Source: Parasedimentitalea maritima (GTDB taxonomy: Bacteria > Pseudomonadota > Alphaproteobacteria > Rhodobacterales > Rhodobacteraceae). From it: 64,000 nucleotides of DNA. This document shows, piece by piece, positions 28,678 through 37,862 of this stretch. The stretch lies in assembly GCF_005771405.1 (NCBI RefSeq), contig NZ_VAUA01000009.1, positions 1-64,000 of the forward strand. Direction: 5' to 3'. Numbering within the stretch: position 1 is the stretch's first letter; the number at the start of each line of letters is the position of its first letter. A program made the position numbers and the translations under genes. Under the pieces are notes generated by a model. It was not told the DNA's origin. It saw nothing but the letters and a program-made list of their open reading frames with translations, and did no database searches.

Positions 28678-31077
28678 CACTGAGGAAAGCCTGCGGTTGC
28701 GACTTGAACGGGTGGCGTGACTTCACTGCCAGAAACTGGCTTGTTCTGCCTGGGGAAGAGGAGGAGCGGGGCCCTATTGAGATCGTGGAATGCGGGCCTT
28801 TGACGTCCGTCGTTCAAATTGGAGAAGCCGATCCTGCTCATGGAAAAAAGGCTGTTCGGTGGGTAGGCGGACCTCAGGCTGATGCGGCACCGCATGGGAT
28901 GGGCGGCGGCTGGGGGGGACATCGGCAAGCAGGATCGGCGCGTTGCAGTTAGGTCCCTGCTAACTACCGCAGACGGCGATGCAAGGCAACTTTCTGCTGC
29001 CTTTGAGAGCACAGCTAAAGGAGCTGCTTACACGGCAGTATCAATTGATGACGGAGAGGTTGACCCGGAGAAACTGCAGGAAACCTTGTTGAGTGCGCTG
29101 GCTGAGGGGAAAGTACGCAATCCGATGCTCGTGTGGCGTCCAGTTCTGGTGGCACTGCATGCAATAGAAACCGGCGTCTTATCCGAAGGTCAGAATATTG
29201 CCGTCATTTGTCACAGCAGCAAAGGCTTGTCCGTCCAGAAGCTAAACATTCGACGAGCTGACGGTCGTGGCAGTGTTCTGGCGCCGGAGCGACGGGAAGC
29301 AGCGATTTCCGTTCCTGGGGACATTGGCTACGAATGCCTTGTTCAAAACGCCCGCATAAAGGCGCTGGGGCCAGATGGGTTGTCACCAAGAACGGCCCAC
29401 CGCGCCCTGGCCAAATCGGTCGGCCGTTCCGCATTGGGTTTGGAATGCCGACCAGAGATTCTCAGAATGCCGAACGGAGACTGGGATGTGCTGGAGATGG
29501 CGGATGATAGGTCTTTAGTCCCGTCAGCGATTTCAGGCCCTTTGCCGGATCTGAGTGGCTGTGCTCTTGTCTTGGTCGAAACGGTAGCTGGGAGTTCTCT
29601 GAGGGAGCGGATCACACTTGAATTAAAGTCCCGTACTAAGCGGCCTGTCATCAGTTTGGAACCCGATGCTGTTGCCCGCGGGGCGCTGGTGGCGGCTGGT
29701 AGAGCGGGCGACGGTGACCCGGTGTATTTCGATTTTCTTCCGGTGTTGTCCACAATCGTGTTCGGGAGTGATGGTGCGCAGAGCTTCGACCTCATCAATG
29801 CCGACGAAACCTTAGAGGCAGGCCGAGTCTACCGCAGCCCTGAGCCTGCCCAATTTGCAATTCCTGCAGGTCAGCCCAGCGTCTCGGTTTTCTTGCGCAA
29901 GGAGGCAGAGAGCCGACCGCGAATGGCGACTGTTCCTCTTGAACAACAGCTTTCAGCCCCCACGCCGGTTTCACTCTGGGTCGAACAAAAGCCAGCTTCC
30001 GGGCGAGCCCGCATTGTACTGGAGGCAAGCGAGCTTGGTCGCCAGTTTGCAATAGATTGGGACGAGGCTCTTGAGGATGAGCGGAGCTGGGAACAAATTA
30101 TTGCCGATCTGGAGACGCCCCCTCCTGCGGTCCCGGATCGGCTGGTGTTGAAATGTGGTATGCACCCTTGGGAAGAAAGCACCCGATCAGAAGGTCTGTT
30201 CAGTCTTCTCGAGGCTGAATTGGAAGCAGGGAAGGTGGATTGGGCCACGTTCGCTTCGAAGTTGGCTGCCCGCCCCTTCGGTGAATATTGCATTTCAAGT
30301 GACGGAATACTGCCCAATTCTATTCCGCCGGAGACCGTCAATCGGCTCGACCAGCTTACCGAGATGGCAATGAGGGAGACACAGGCACGTATCGCTTCCA
30401 AGCCGACAGCTGCGAATAAGGACAATGCTGCCCTGCAATTTTTGACATGGCAATTCCGACGCTGTCCGAAAACCGTCGCGGATTGGCTGATTGATTGCGC
30501 CGGGTACAGGTCCTTTCCAGTAGGTAGCCATCCTTTCGTGCAGTACCAAGCAAGTTGGATCCTGATTTTTCAGGGCCTTGGCCGAATTGCTTCCGATGTA
30601 GAGACCGAAAACCGGATCATCCAGTTGTTAATGTCGATTAAACCGGAAACTTGGAGCTGGCGTATCGAAAGCGCGAGTATGGCCTTCTTGCTGTCGAGGT
30701 CAGACAGCGCCCCATTGCTATTGGATCCAGACGACTTTGAACGGCTGGTCAAGCAGGCCGTGGCAGACTTTAGGGCCAACCTTCACAGCAATTATACAAA
30801 ATTCAACTATGCACCATTCTTGACTGCTGGATTGCTACGCTACCGGCTTAAAGAGCCAATGGCGCTACTGCTGGGGCATGATCCTCTCGCTGGGGATCTA
30901 TTTAGGGCCATTGAAGCGGCAGAAACGGACCTCTTGCGTAATAGATCAAAGAAAGATCCCGGTTTTAACAGGAGAAAGGACAAATTTCTTCCCATTCTGG
31001 CAGACTTGAAGACCTACCTTGAAGGTGACGATGGCAATCCTAATCTGCTTCTGGATATCTATGGAGCAGGCCCCTGA
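28674..31077 (+). pseudogene. Large cargo protein of unknown function, frameshifted
   Basis: Two frames read as one protein of about 800 residues: 28674-28918 (RKACGCDLNGWRDF ... ADAAPHGMGGGWG) continues as DIGKQDRRVAVRSLLTTAD to 31077 after dropping one G from the run of seven at 28912-28918. I do not recognise the family. The region about 150-330 (CALVLVETVAGSSLRERITL, PVYFDFLPVLSTIVFG) has an actin/Hsp70-like flavour, and the C-terminal third is helical (LADWLI-type repeats, LLMSIKPETWSWRIESASMAF). Its ATG overlaps the stop of the DUF2357-like gene. Either the frameshift inactivates it or it is a homopolymer sequencing error. Confidence 0.55.
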
Positions 31078-31500
31078 ATTGGGGGGAGGATAAATGCGAT
31101 CTGGTCGCTTCAGCAACATGGCTATTTAATAGAGTTTACCACAGTAGACGGCTATCAAGGACTATTGGCTTTCGTCTTGGTCAATTTGGATAGTTGTTTG
31201 CAAGCCGCATCAACATCTGTGGAAACGTGGTTTTTACTCATCTCTTCATACCGGTTGAACCAGCGGCTGGTTGGCGGATGTCTCAGAAAAGGCTTCAATT
31301 GGCCTGAGGCGGCGTACGGCTTTGTTGATGGCGTGGATGATCCTTTCTTCTGTGATGACTTCATCCATCACATTTGGAGTATCCGCAGCAAGTGCAGCTC
31401 AAGCACCCATTGAGTATTTCAGCCTTCCTCTGATGGACTGTGGTGAAACCCTCAGCCATAGTGGCGTCACCTCTGCCTAAATACGTAGTTCGCTCCATCT
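31078..31500. other. Gap between cargo and tniQ, possible gene remnant
   Basis: No complete gene. On the minus strand one frame (about 31380-31255) reads VMDEVITEERIIHAINKAVR then RLRPIEAFSETSANQPLVQ before a stop, and another (to 31155) starts MSKNHVSTDVDAACKQLSKL. They could be two pieces of one decayed gene, but I cannot name it. Confidence 0.35.
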
Positions 31501-33347
31501 GTGCCAAAACCACTCCCCCTCCGCGCTGTGCCAATCCACAGGGAGACAATCCCGTCATTTCTGTCTCGAATGGCGGCACTAAACGGCGTCTGTTCTGCTG
31601 ACTTCGCCGTCGATATGGGCTTTTCACTCAAAAGGGTTATTCATCTCGAAGAAACTGTTTTGCGTGACCTCGCTGCATGTGGCGGTCTGACTGATACACA
31701 GCTTGAAGAACTAATTTCTTGGACCGGGCGAGGCATTGGCGATGTCCGGATGATCTTTCGAGGTGAGTTTTTTGTCTCTCGTGCGCTCAGGAAGCCGATC
31801 ATCCGAGGCTGTCCTATCTGTTTGCGCGAAGATATTAAAACTGACAGTGCCCGCCCTCTCACTCAAATGGCTATGCGTGGGGACTGGCAAATGCGAGAGG
31901 CCAGTCTCTGTATCACGCATCGCCATCCCTTAGTGCAGCTTTGGGAACACCGCCGCCCCGAAGATAGGTATGATTTTTCATTGCGTTTCACCGGCATCCT
32001 GGAAGACATCAAGGACGGTAGGTTGGAGCGTCCACGTGTGACACCTTCGCCATATAACTGGTGGCTCAATGCTCGCCTTGAAACTGGTGCAGACCATACG
32101 TGGCTCGCCGGCCAATCGCTTTATGCTGCAACAACATTTTGCACACTTCTGGGATCAGAACTTTTACGTTTGAAAGATCCTACCGGTTTGGATGTAGCTG
32201 CGCATCGGCAGCTCGCTCAAGCCACGGGCTTTGAGATAGCCCACCGAGGAAAAGCTGCTATCCGGGATGCATTAACCGAACTCGCTGCACTTGCTGATGG
32301 CTCCAACGACACGCCAAGTAAAGCCTTTGGAAGGCTATTCGGAAACTTGAGTCAGATCAATTTGAGTAGAGATGACTTCGCTCAATTCCGCCAAATACTA
32401 CGGGACTGCATCGTCGATATCTGGCCAGTTGCTGCTGGGGAAAGCGTTTTGGGGATTATCCAGCCTGAAAGGCAACTACATTCAGTCGTTACCGCTGCGC
32501 GAGAAGCAAACATAGGATCGGCCCTACTTGAGCAATTTCTGGTCGATGCCGGTGCGATTGATGCAGACGATGATAGACCCACCTCCCGAAAAACCTTCAA
32601 AGCCACAGCGTATGCTGACCTGCTGGCGGAAGTTCCAACATTGGTAGGCCCCACCGAAATGCAGCGAGTGATGGGAGCGACGCAGGCTCAACTGATGTCA
32701 TTGGCGGAAGATGGTGTGCTGGCGCCCCGGATCAACATCCCCACGGTCAACTCGCCGTGGCGTCCGACTGACGGCATTGCATTGATTGCCGAACTTCAAG
32801 AGTTGTCTGTCCCAATAGAACCCTCTGACAAACGGTGGGAAGGAATTCAGCAAGCCAAGAAACGCTCTGGTGCGCGCGTCGGTGCGATCATCACCTCGCT
32901 TCGTGAAGGCAAACTTCAGCTCGGTCGACGCACTGATCTTGAGGGATATGCCGGGTTTTGTGTTTTGATGGAAGAAATCGACCAGATGAGTCGTCAAAAA
33001 CAAGATCCTGCTGAACTCACTTTTCTGACTGCCGCTGTTTTTAGCCGGCCCGTTGGCATGCGCACCCAAGGGTGGTTCGAAAGACTTGCGGCTGCGGGTC
33101 ACACGCCTGCAACACGCAGGCCCCACCCGAAATGGGGGGGGGTGAACGGGTCTATGTCTCTCCTTCTGATATCGACGACTTTCACAGACGCTTTCTGACT
33201 TCTACGACCATGGAAACAGAGTTCGGACAACATCGAAGAACTCTGCTTGCGAAACTGAAAGCCGCAAAGGTGAATCCCTTTATGCCAAATGGAGAGAGTT
33301 ACGGTGCTCTTTACCTCCGCGAGGAAGTCGAAGCTGTCCTTAGATGA
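31501..33347 (+). pseudogene. tniQ: TniQ/TnsD-like target-selection protein, frameshifted
   Basis: TniQ family protein. The N-terminal part begins LPLRAVPIHRETIPSFLSRMA, the family start, and carries the zinc-finger motif C104-P-I-C107 ... C137-I-T-H140. The first frame ends at 33198 with a nonsense tail; the true C-terminus (ERVYVSPSDIDDFHRRFLTS through LREEVEAVLR) lies in another frame up to 33347. Joining them needs one more base in the run of nine G at 33134-33142. The joined protein would be about 615 residues, the size of a long TnsD-like TniQ that recognises a fixed DNA site. It sits next to the right end and the tRNA-Arg gene, its likely target. The GTG start has a weak ribosome site. 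Confidence 0.8.
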
Positions 33348-33563
33348 CTTTTTAGTTCGGCCCTTGATGCGCCCGGGAATGCACGAAATGCGCAACGAGC
33401 GTTACTAAACACCCAATCCAATTGCAGCGATCAGCACGAATGCACCCAACCGCCGCGCGGAATGGTGGATGGTGCAAAAACAAACCTATTGACAAGCGGT
33501 TTGCATGAAAGCGGGCGATTTTGCACGCTTATGCTCCATTGGCAATGGCATTTAAAAGAATAC
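33348..33563. promoter_or_regulatory. Right transposon end with repeated binding sites
   Basis: No gene. Reading inwards from the right inverted repeat, TGCA-centred motifs recur: AAGCGTGCAAAA, TTTCATGCAAAC, TTTTTGCACCAT, GGGTGCATTCGTGC and TTTCGTGCATTC. They resemble the multiple transposase binding sites found at Tn7-like ends. Confidence 0.55.
33522..33544 (-). repeat. Right terminal inverted repeat
   Basis: TGCACGCTTATGCTCCATTG then GCA; the reverse complement of the left repeat at 25009-25031 with one mismatch. It ends 19 bp before the first base of the tRNA-Arg gene (its CCA end). Confidence 0.85.
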
Positions 33564-33640
33564 TGGCGATCCCTGAAGGACTCGAACCCTCAACCTGCTG
33601 ATTAGAAGTCAGCTGCTCTATCCAGTTGAGCTAAGGGACC
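33564..33640 (-). tRNA. tRNA-Arg (anticodon TCT)
   Basis: A 77-nt cloverleaf on the minus strand. The acceptor stem GGTCCCT pairs with AGGGATC, followed by G and an encoded CCA. The D-loop begins TAGCTCAACTGGATAGAGCA. The anticodon arm CTGACTTCTAATCAG gives anticodon TCT (reads AGA/AGG arginine codons). The T-arm is GGGTTCGAGTCC. It is intact; its 3' end doubles as the right att-like repeat and borders the Tn7-like element. Confidence 0.97.
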
Positions 33641-33675
33641 GCTTGATGCCTGTTATGGCATGGGTTCAGGGGGGG

Positions 33676-34152
33676 TCAAGACGCGCTGGACAAATCCAGG
33701 TACATAAATGTCGACAAAGGGTCTTCTTCATAGGTCGAAAACGGTGGGCACTCGACAAAACCAAGCGTCGCATAAAGTTGGCGCGATGGTCTGAACTCTT
33801 CGGCCGAGCCGGTTTCCAGGAAGACACCTGTCGCAGCTTCTTTTCGGGCAAGAGCCACCAGATGCGTCAGCATTGCGCGACCGGCACCACTACCGCGCGC
33901 CTCTGATACGGTGTGCATGGATTTCAACTCCAACGCACCACCCTCCAGAGATTTCAGTGCCCCCATGGCAATCGCAACGCCGTCCTGTCGCAACAGAAAA
34001 AGCCGCGCACCAGGGGCCTCCAGATCGGATTGGCCCTGTGCGTGGCAGCTTTCAGCTGGCGATTGAGATGTCATAAGCGCCAAATGTCGATGGATCAGCC
34101 GCGCCGCATCCGGATCACCGGCCGGGGCCAATGCAATCGTAAACTCGGGCAT
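33676..34152 (-). CDS. GNAT family N-acetyltransferase
   Basis: A 158-residue acetyl-CoA-dependent acetyltransferase. The acetyl-CoA-binding motif A reads ELKSMHTVSEARGSGAGRAMLTHLVALARKE, with the R/Q-x-x-G-x-G/A signature as ARGSGAGRA. The later TGVFLETGSAEEFRPSRQLYATLGFVECPPF is typical of a branch annotated as PanZ/YhbS-like small acetyltransferases acting on small molecules. The acceptor substrate is unknown. Its ATG directly follows the stop of the complex I subunit gene (TAAATG), so the two are translated together. It is the first core gene to the right of the tRNA. Confidence 0.85.
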   Translation of the reverse strand: MPEFTIALAPAGDPDAARLIHRHLALMTSQSPAESCHAQGQSDLEAPGARLFLLRQDGVAIAMGALKSLEGGALELKSMHTVSEARGSGAGRAMLTHLVALARKEAATGVFLETGSAEEFRPSRQLYATLGFVECPPFSTYEEDPLSTFMYLDLSSAS

Positions 34153-34464
34153 TTAGTGGGTCCAGACACCACGTCGGTCGGTGGCAAAATTTGCACCATA
34201 TCCGCCGGGTCGCACATTGGCTTTACGCGTTTTGGGCTCAACCACCTGTGCGTCGATGCCGTGTGCCTCAGCATAATCAACTGCAGCTTCCTTGCTATCA
34301 AAGCGAAGGCGTACCTGTGTCTGGGTGTCACTGGACGATGTCCAGCCCATCAGCGGATCCACTTCACGCGTATTGGACGGCGCATACTCCAGCACCCACT
34401 TGCGTGTTTTTGCCATGCCCGATGTCATTGCATTTCTGGCAGGCTTGAAAATCCGCGCTTGCAT
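34153..34464 (-). CDS. NDUFS4-like complex I accessory subunit
   Basis: A 103-residue protein of the ETC_C1 NDUFA4/NDUFS4 family, the alphaproteobacterial counterpart of the 18-kDa mitochondrial complex I accessory subunit. It shows [27 protein letters not shown], then [31 protein letters not shown] and a C-terminal [27 protein letters not shown]. It binds the peripheral arm of NADH:quinone oxidoreductase at the cytoplasmic face. The start at 34464 has AGGAG about 6 nt upstream; the seven codons before it are not family-like. It is often encoded away from the nuo operon, as here. It is coupled to the acetyltransferase gene downstream. Confidence 0.92.
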   Translation of the reverse strand: MQARIFKPARNAMTSGMAKTRKWVLEYAPSNTREVDPLMGWTSSSDTQTQVRLRFDSKEAAVDYAEAHGIDAQVVEPKTRKANVRPGGYGANFATDRRGVWTH

Positions 34465-34636
34465 CGCAATCTCCTGATAAATCACTGCCCCCTATATGCG
34501 CAAAACAGGGCTGCGCGGCAAGGTACCTTTTGTCTCACTTCGCCCATGATTTGCCGCAGTTTTTTATCACCTGTACGAATCCGCTTGAACAAGAACAAAA
34601 ACAGATCAAAATCGCCCGCCAGACAGGAGAGCCAGT

Positions 34637-36829
34637 ATGCCCTATGCCCATTCCGACAAAACCAACCCCGGTATGGGGGAAACGGATGTGCGTGACCGGC
34701 CCAAGCTGGAGGGCGGCAAGGCCTTTGCTCTGAACACCGAGTTTGATCCTGCTGGCGATCAGCCCACCGCAATCAAAGAACTGTCGCAGGGCGTGTTGGA
34801 CGGCGAACGCGATCAGGTGCTGCTGGGGGCCACCGGCACCGGTAAAACCTTCACCATGGCCAAGGTGATCGAAGCCACGCAACGCCCGGCCATCATTCTG
34901 GCCCCAAACAAAACGCTGGCAGCACAATTATACGGCGAATTCAAAGGCTTCTTTCCGGACAACGCCGTCGAATACTTTGTCTCGTTTTATGATTACTACC
35001 AACCCGAAGCCTATGTCGCGCGCTCCGATACCTTCATCGAGAAGGAAAGCCAGATCAACGAACAGATCGACCGGATGCGCCACTCGGCCACCCGCGCGCT
35101 GTTGGAACGTGATGATGTGATCATCATCGCTTCGGTGTCCTGCATCTACGGTATCGGCAGCATCGAAACCTACGGCGCCATGACCCAGGATCTGAAGGCC
35201 GGCGAAAGTTATGACCAGCGCCAGATCATGGGGGATCTGGTGGCCCAGCAATACAAACGCAACGATCAGGCCTTCCAGCGTGGCTCGTTCCGTGTGCGCG
35301 GCGATTCTCTGGAAATCTTCCCCGCCCACCTGGATGATCGCGCCTGGCGGTTGTCCTTTTTTGGCGAAGAACTGGAAACCATCACCGAATTTGACCCGCT
35401 GACCGGCGAACGCACCGGCACCTTTGAACAGATTCGCGTCTACGCCAACTCTCACTACGTGACCCCAAAACCAACCCTCAACCAGGCCGTCGTCAAAATC
35501 AAAGAAGAGCTGCGTCAGCGGTTGGACCAGCTCAACAACGAAGGCAAACTGCTCGAGGCGCAGCGGCTGGAGCAACGCTGCAAATTTGATCTTGAGATGC
35601 TGGAGGCCACCGGCCACTGCAACGGCATTGAAAACTACTCGCGCTATCTGACCGGCCGCGCCCCCGGCGAGCCGCCCCCCACCCTGTTCGAATTCATCCC
35701 CGACAACGCCATTGTTTTTGCCGATGAAAGCCACGTCTCGGTGCCGCAGATCGGCGGCATGTACAAAGGTGACTTTCGGCGCAAATCCGTGCTGGCGGAA
35801 CACGGCTTCCGGCTACCCTCCTGTATGGACAACCGCCCACTGAAGTTCGAGGAATGGGACGCCATGCGGCCCCAGTCGGTGTTTGTTTCAGCAACGCCCT
35901 CCAAGTGGGAGATGGAACGCACCGGTGGTGTGTTCACCGAACAGGTGATCCGCCCCACCGGCCTGCTGGACCCGCCCGTTGAAATCCGCCCCGTCGGTAT
36001 GCAGGTTGATGATCTGCTGGATGAGGTTCGGATTGTCACTGAAAACGGCATGCGCACGCTGGTCACCACCCTGACCAAACGCATGGCCGAGGATCTGACC
36101 GAATACATGCATGAACAGGGTATCAAGGTCCGCTATATGCACTCAGACATCGACACGCTGGAACGGATCGAGATCCTGCGTGACCTGCGCCTTGGTGCCT
36201 TTGATGTGCTCATCGGCATCAACCTGCTGCGCGAGGGTCTGGATATCCCCGAATGTGGTCTGGTCGCCATTCTGGACGCGGATAAAGAGGGCTTTTTGCG
36301 CTCTGAAACTTCGCTGGTGCAAACCATCGGCCGTGCCGCGCGTAACGCTGACGGTCGCGTCATCATGTACGCCGACAAGGTCACCGGCAGCATGGAGCGC
36401 GCGCTGGGTGAAACCAACCGCCGCCGCGCCAAGCAAGAGGCCTATAACATCGAGCACGGCATCACCCCAGCCACGGTGAAGAAAAACGTCGAGGATGTTC
36501 TGGCTGGTCTCTACCCTGCCGACACCGACATGTCCCGCGTCACCGCCACCATCGACAAACCGATGCACGGCGCCAATCTGGAAGCCGTTCTGGACGGGCT
36601 ACGCAGCGACATGCGCAAAGCCGCCGAGAACCTGGAGTTCGAAGAAGCCGCCCGCCTGCGCGACGAGGTGAAACGGTTGGAAGCAGTGGATCTGACGATT
36701 TCCAACGACCCACTGGCCCGGCAATACGCGGTTGAGAAAGCATCGGAAGCGGCAGTTAAGTCGCGCGGGCGGTCCACGGCTGGAAGGTCGGGGCAACGAG
36801 GCGGGAATGTGAAGCGGCGGGGGCGGTAG
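34637..36829 (+). CDS. uvrB: Excinuclease ABC subunit B
   Basis: UvrB, 730 residues, the damage-verifying helicase-like subunit of nucleotide excision repair; it works with UvrA and UvrC in the cytoplasm. Walker A is G64-A-T-G-T-G-K-T71. The beta-hairpin that clamps the strand is [18 protein letters not shown]. Later helicase motifs include [39 protein letters not shown] and QTIGRAARN. The C-terminal UVR domain (about 655-690, [23 protein letters not shown]) binds UvrC. The start has AGGAGA 9-10 nt upstream. A roughly 30-residue N-terminal extension before [15 protein letters not shown] is usual in this lineage. It is intact and supports the view that the region right of the tRNA is core chromosome. 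Confidence 0.97.
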   Translation: MPYAHSDKTNPGMGETDVRDRPKLEGGKAFALNTEFDPAGDQPTAIKELSQGVLDGERDQVLLGATGTGKTFTMAKVIEATQRPAIILAPNKTLAAQLYGEFKGFFPDNAVEYFVSFYDYYQPEAYVARSDTFIEKESQINEQIDRMRHSATRALLERDDVIIIASVSCIYGIGSIETYGAMTQDLKAGESYDQRQIMGDLVAQQYKRNDQAFQRGSFRVRGDSLEIFPAHLDDRAWRLSFFGEELETITEFDPLTGERTGTFEQIRVYANSHYVTPKPTLNQAVVKIKEELRQRLDQLNNEGKLLEAQRLEQRCKFDLEMLEATGHCNGIENYSRYLTGRAPGEPPPTLFEFIPDNAIVFADESHVSVPQIGGMYKGDFRRKSVLAEHGFRLPSCMDNRPLKFEEWDAMRPQSVFVSATPSKWEMERTGGVFTEQVIRPTGLLDPPVEIRPVGMQVDDLLDEVRIVTENGMRTLVTTLTKRMAEDLTEYMHEQGIKVRYMHSDIDTLERIEILRDLRLGAFDVLIGINLLREGLDIPECGLVAILDADKEGFLRSETSLVQTIGRAARNADGRVIMYADKVTGSMERALGETNRRRAKQEAYNIEHGITPATVKKNVEDVLAGLYPADTDMSRVTATIDKPMHGANLEAVLDGLRSDMRKAAENLEFEEAARLRDEVKRLEAVDLTISNDPLARQYAVEKASEAAVKSRGRSTAGRSGQRGGNVKRRGR

Positions 36830-36851
36830 CTAACGTAACAAGAGGGCAGCA

Positions 36852-36915
36852 CCTGACCTTGGGTGGGCGCAAAGCGCCTTCCCGTGGGGAAGGTCAGGCG
36901 CTGCCCGTGCGAGGC
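36852..36915. repeat. Palindromic intergenic repeat after uvrB
   Basis: CCTGACCTT (36852-36860) pairs with AAGGTCAGG about 30 nt further on, with an inner GGGCGC/GCGCC pairing, and is followed by a second small stem GCCCGTGC/GCACGGGC. The same palindrome, read in the other direction, recurs at about 44898-44947. It may also stop transcription of uvrB. Confidence 0.6.
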
Positions 36916-36947
36916 ACGGGCATTGTGCGTTCTAAGGAGATCTTGAA

Positions 36948-37226
36948 ATGATCAAACAATATGACAGCGTACAACTGAAATCCCCAGCCAATCCGTCACT
37001 GATAGATAGCACTGGAGTGGTGGTGGATGTCCTGTCAGAAAATCCCCCCTTCTACACCGTCGAATTCATAAATAGCGACGGCAGCACACGGGCGCTGCTA
37101 GACCTTGCCGCCGAGGATCTCATCTTGCTGTCTTCCTACACGCCTGCCCCAGCCACTACAGTCTCACAGTATTCAAGAGCAGCTGCTGTTTGGAAAAAGC
37201 TCAAACAGATCGTCGCCAAGCGCTAA
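36948..37226 (+). CDS. DUF4926-like small protein
   Basis: A 92-residue protein starting MIKQYDSVQLKSPANPSLID with STGVVVDVLSENPPFYTVEF next, a small beta-barrel-like fold (SH3/KOW-like) resembling DUF4926 proteins. The last 25 residues are basic and helical. A perfect ribosome site AAGGAGAT precedes the ATG. DUF4926 genes often occur beside toxin-type or contact-dependent loci as immunity-like proteins, but no partner gene is present here, and the palindromic repeats on both sides suggest the gene is a solitary unit. Function unknown. Confidence 0.65.
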   Translation: MIKQYDSVQLKSPANPSLIDSTGVVVDVLSENPPFYTVEFINSDGSTRALLDLAAEDLILLSSYTPAPATTVSQYSRAAAVWKKLKQIVAKR

Positions 37227-37290
37227 AATTTCTATCTTCCTCAGCTAATCCCTCGATCCGCTTTCGCCTTCTGCCCACTCGGCACCACCG

Positions 37291-37354
37291 GGCAGCGCCC
37301 CACCCTTCCCGTTAAACCTGAAATTTGCCTTCGGGAAAACGGGAAGGCGCTGCC
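37291..37354. terminator. Long inverted repeat between convergent genes
   Basis: GGCAGCGCC plus CTTCCCGTT (37291-37312) pair with AACGGGAAG plus GCGCTGCC (37338-37354), a near-perfect 17-bp stem with one bulge and a 25-nt loop. It lies between the DUF4926-like gene and the cupin gene, which point at each other, and belongs to the same palindrome family as 36852. Confidence 0.6.
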
Positions 37355-37369
37355 ATCCTAGCCCGCCCC

Positions 37370-37654
37370 CTACTTCAACTCCACCTCAACAAAACTCATC
37401 ACCTCATCGCCGATGTTGATCACATTGTGCTCCACGCCTTCCTCGCGCCGATAGGCGGTGCCGGCGGGCACGACGACTTCGCGCATCTCTCCACCCGGCA
37501 TGTCCAGCCGCATGTGGCAGTCGGTGACGGCAGTGATCACATAGTCCATCGCGTGGGTATGCCAGCCTGTCTCTGCCCCCGGTTCAAAATCAAACCGCGT
37601 CACCCGCACCCGTGGGTCATCAATCATCTGTATTGCTGTGGCCTCAATTGCCAT
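37370..37654 (-). CDS. Small single-domain cupin
   Basis: A 94-residue cupin beta-barrel. The metal motif 1 is GAETGWHTHAMDYVITAV, with the two histidines of HTH, and motif 2 is PAGTAYRREEGVEHNVIN. Such small cupins bind a divalent metal and act as isomerases, dioxygenases or simple binding proteins; I cannot tell which here. The ATG at 37654 has a GAGGA-type site (ATGGAGGATAAAC) 6-8 nt upstream. It ends inside the region bounded by the long inverted repeat. It is monocistronic as far as can be seen. Confidence 0.82.
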   Translation of the reverse strand: MAIEATAIQMIDDPRVRVTRFDFEPGAETGWHTHAMDYVITAVTDCHMRLDMPGGEMREVVVPAGTAYRREEGVEHNVINIGDEVMSFVEVELK

Positions 37655-37862
37655 TATGTTTATCCTCCATCTATTGTTCGCAACCTAGCGGCCAACCAGC
37701 CGGCGCTATACCTCCAGTTGACGCGAAAACACGGACCAGTCCTGCCCCTTGCCCGACTCGCACAATCGGGGCACACTAGCCCCCTACCCTCAATCACCGG
37801 CGCAATGGCCGCGCTGGTTGGATGGCTCTGCGGCCTTGCGCCTTCGCAAAACGGAGGACACC

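Larger units (their letters stand above)
25009..33544. mobile_element. Tn7-like (TniA/TniB/TniQ) transposon
   Basis: An 8.5-kb element bounded by 23-bp inverted repeats that differ at one position. It encodes a TniB-type ATPase and a TniA-type DDE transposase, both pointing to the left end, a TniQ/TnsD-like protein pointing to the right end, and a two-gene cargo between. Just outside the ends lie GTGGC (25004-25008) and ATGGC (33545-33549), a 4-of-5 match to the 5-bp target duplication expected. The right end is 19 bp from the tRNA-Arg 3' end. TniA is truncated, and TniQ and one cargo gene are frameshifted, so it is probably not autonomous now. Confidence 0.8.
18510..33581. mobile_element. 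Putative genomic island at tRNA-Arg(TCT)
   Basis: The 3' end of the tRNA-Arg gene (33563-33581) is repeated exactly at 18510-18528 in the same orientation. This is the usual footprint of integration at a tRNA 3' end. The 15 kb between contains only accessory genes, long gene-poor stretches, an IS3 remnant and a Tn7-like transposon, while both flanks look like core chromosome. No tyrosine integrase gene is visible, so the original integrase has been lost or the repeat arose another way. Confidence 0.7.

Noticed and set aside
31070-31100. AATTGGGGGG as an IS end
   Set aside because: A short GC-run match to the IS3-like ends at 22.7-23.0 kb, without a partner end or transposase nearby.
18510-33581. 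Tyrosine integrase gene in the island
   Set aside because: I looked for one because of the tRNA duplication but found no protein with the R-H-R-Y pattern in any listed frame.
34928-35803. 291-codon open frame opposite uvrB
   Set aside because: Antisense to uvrB catalytic motifs; composition typical of a shadow frame.
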